A DNA stretch of 22,974 bases from Intrasporangium_A sp039812505 (GTDB lineage Bacteria > Actinomycetota > Actinomycetes > Actinomycetales > Dermatophilaceae): contig NZ_JBDIAQ010000054.1 of assembly GCF_039812505.1 (NCBI RefSeq), positions 1 to 22,974 of the forward strand, read 5' to 3'. Position 1 is the first letter of the stretch, and the number at the start of each line of letters is the position of its first letter. Shown here piece after piece: positions 21,843 to 22,974 of the stretch. The notes under the pieces are model-generated. The model had not been told where the DNA came from and searched no databases. It saw only the letters and a program-made list of their open reading frames with translations. The position numbers were made by a program, and so were the translations under genes.

Positions 21843-22974
21843 CCGAGGAAGTGCACCCCTGGCGGCTCCGTCGGGCGGCCGCCGACCTGCAGGACCTGGC
21901 CGTCACCGAGTCGGTGTTCACCCTGGCCAACGGGCACATCGGGCTGCGGGGCTCGCTCGAGGAGGGCGAGCCGCGGGTGCGTTCGGGCACCTACGTCAAC
22001 GGGTTCTACGAGGAGCGCCCGCTGCCGCATCCCGAGGCCGGCTACGGCTTCCCCGAGTCGGGCCAGACGGTGGTGAACGTCACCGACGGCAAGCTGATCC
22101 GGCTGATCGTGGGCGACTCCCCGTTCGACACCCGGTACGGCACGGTGGACCACCACGAGCGGTTCCTCGACCTGCGCACCGGCATCCTGCACCGCACCAC
22201 CGACTGGACCTCGCCGGCCGGGGACCGGGTCCGGGTCACCTCCCAACGGCTGGTGTCCTTCGCCTACCGCACGCTCGCGGCGATCGACTACCGGGTGACC
22301 CCGCTCGAGGGCGACCTGTACCTCGCGATCCAGTCCGACCTCATCGCGAACGAGCCACCCGACGGCGGCTCGGGCGACCCCCGGGAGGCGGCCGTGCTCG
22401 AGTGCCCGCTCGAGTGCGAGCTGTCCGAACGCGCCGAGGACCACGCCGTGCTCGTGCACCGCACCCCGCACAGCCGGCTGCGGATCGCCGCCGGGATGCG
22501 CCACATCGTCGAAGGGCCCGAACAGGCCAGCCGGCGGCTGACCGTCGACCCCGACCTGGCCCGGTTGACGCTCGCCGCGTCGGTGCGCCGTGGTGGGACG
22601 CTGCGCGTGGTCAAGCTGCTCGCCTACGGCTGGTCGCACCGCCGGTCCGCGCCCGCCCTGCGCGACCAGGTCGACGGGGCGCTCACCGTGGCCGGGCTGA
22701 TCGGCTGGGACGGGCTGGCCGACCGGCAGCGGGAGTTCCTGGACGAGTTCTGGCGGGCGGCCGACGTCGAGATCGACGGTGACCCGGAGCTGCAACAGGC
22801 GGTCCGGGTCTCGACCTACCACGTCCTGCAGGCCGGCTCGGGCACCCAGCGCGACGCGATCCCGGCCAAGGGGCTGACCGGCCCGGGGTACGACGGGCAC
22901 GCCTTCTGGGACACCGAGGCCTTCGTGCTGCCGGTGCTGACCTACACCCTGCCCTCGGCGGCCCGGGGAGCGCT
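21839..22974 (+). CDS. Glycoside hydrolase family 65 disaccharide phosphorylase (partial)
   Basis: The first 378 codons of a GH65 protein are present; the gene continues beyond the window, which is about half of a typical 750-800 residue member. These enzymes phosphorolyse maltose, trehalose, kojibiose or similar alpha-glucosides to beta-glucose 1-phosphate plus glucose. The N-terminal domain begins with HPWRL, then the family-typical ESVFTLANGHIGLRGSLEEG and GTYVNGFYEE. The start of the (alpha/alpha)6 barrel has IPAKGLTGPGYDGHAFWDTE, with FWDTE at residues 356-360, a substrate-binding motif. The catalytic glutamate lies further on and is outside the window. The GTG at 21839 overlaps the phosphoglucomutase stop. 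Which disaccharide is used cannot be told from this half. Confidence 0.92.
   Translation, partial: MTEEVHPWRLRRAAADLQDLAVTESVFTLANGHIGLRGSLEEGEPRVRSGTYVNGFYEERPLPHPEAGYGFPESGQTVVNVTDGKLIRLIVGDSPFDTRYGTVDHHERFLDLRTGILHRTTDWTSPAGDRVRVTSQRLVSFAYRTLAAIDYRVTPLEGDLYLAIQSDLIANEPPDGGSGDPREAAVLECPLECELSERAEDHAVLVHRTPHSRLRIAAGMRHIVEGPEQASRRLTVDPDLARLTLAASVRRGGTLRVVKLLAYGWSHRRSAPALRDQVDGALTVAGLIGWDGLADRQREFLDEFWRAADVEIDGDPELQQAVRVSTYHVLQAGSGTQRDAIPAKGLTGPGYDGHAFWDTEAFVLPVLTYTLPSAARGA

Overview
The window is very GC-rich DNA with the gene density, GTG starts and ATGA/GTGA stop-start overlaps of a high-GC actinomycete. Its gene families and the recurring octamer GGTATGCC fit a Micrococcales member of the Intrasporangiaceae type (Janibacter, Phycicoccus and Terrabacter relatives). 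That placement is inference; no rRNA or marker gene is present. I see no phage, transposon, tRNA or CRISPR, so this is ordinary chromosomal DNA, mostly metabolic and transport genes.

Layout. (a) 43-243: an array of 21-bp repeats in two opposed arms. (b) 264-3162, minus: lutABC for L-lactate oxidation, three overlapping genes, preceded by a cytoplasmic GH3 beta-glucosidase (3219-5399). (c) 5400-5776: a non-coding stretch with an AT-richer promoter-like patch. (d) 5777-7753, minus: an OPT-family oligopeptide transporter, divergent from (e) a plus-strand N5-(carboxyethyl)ornithine synthase-like dehydrogenase (7941-9086), which ends at a GGTATGCC hairpin. (f) 9194-12538, minus: a four-gene 2-oxoacid dehydrogenase operon encoding E1-alpha, E1-beta, a free-standing lipoyl domain and an alpha/beta hydrolase. 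It appears to be read from a leaderless promoter. (g) 12858-14393, plus: a POT-family peptide symporter. (h) 14638-14721: a probable 27-residue protein with its own Shine-Dalgarno and terminator. (i) 14816-17397, minus: an acidic-tailed small envelope protein, a sensor kinase and an OmpR-type regulator. These diverge from a DUF4956 membrane protein and a VTC-domain polyphosphate polymerase (17523-19026). (j) 19049-20401, minus: a DyP-like DUF7405-type protein. (k) 20590-20886, plus: a small UBP-type zinc-finger protein. (l) 21072-22974, plus: a beta-phosphoglucomutase overlapping a GH65 disaccharide phosphorylase that runs off the window.

The genes suggest a heterotroph that uses lactate, beta-glucosides, alpha-glucosyl disaccharides and peptides. 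It also has a branched-chain- or pyruvate-type oxidation complex and an envelope-sensing module next to a polyphosphate synthesis pair.

The observations most worth following are: the E2 component split into a stand-alone lipoyl carrier plus a hydrolase; the two-component and polyphosphate module, with a palindrome and 11-bp-phased repeats in its shared promoter; apparent single-base frameshifts in both the response regulator and the VTC gene; the tiny ORF at 14638; and the excess of GGTATGCC, which sits even on rare codons inside genes.
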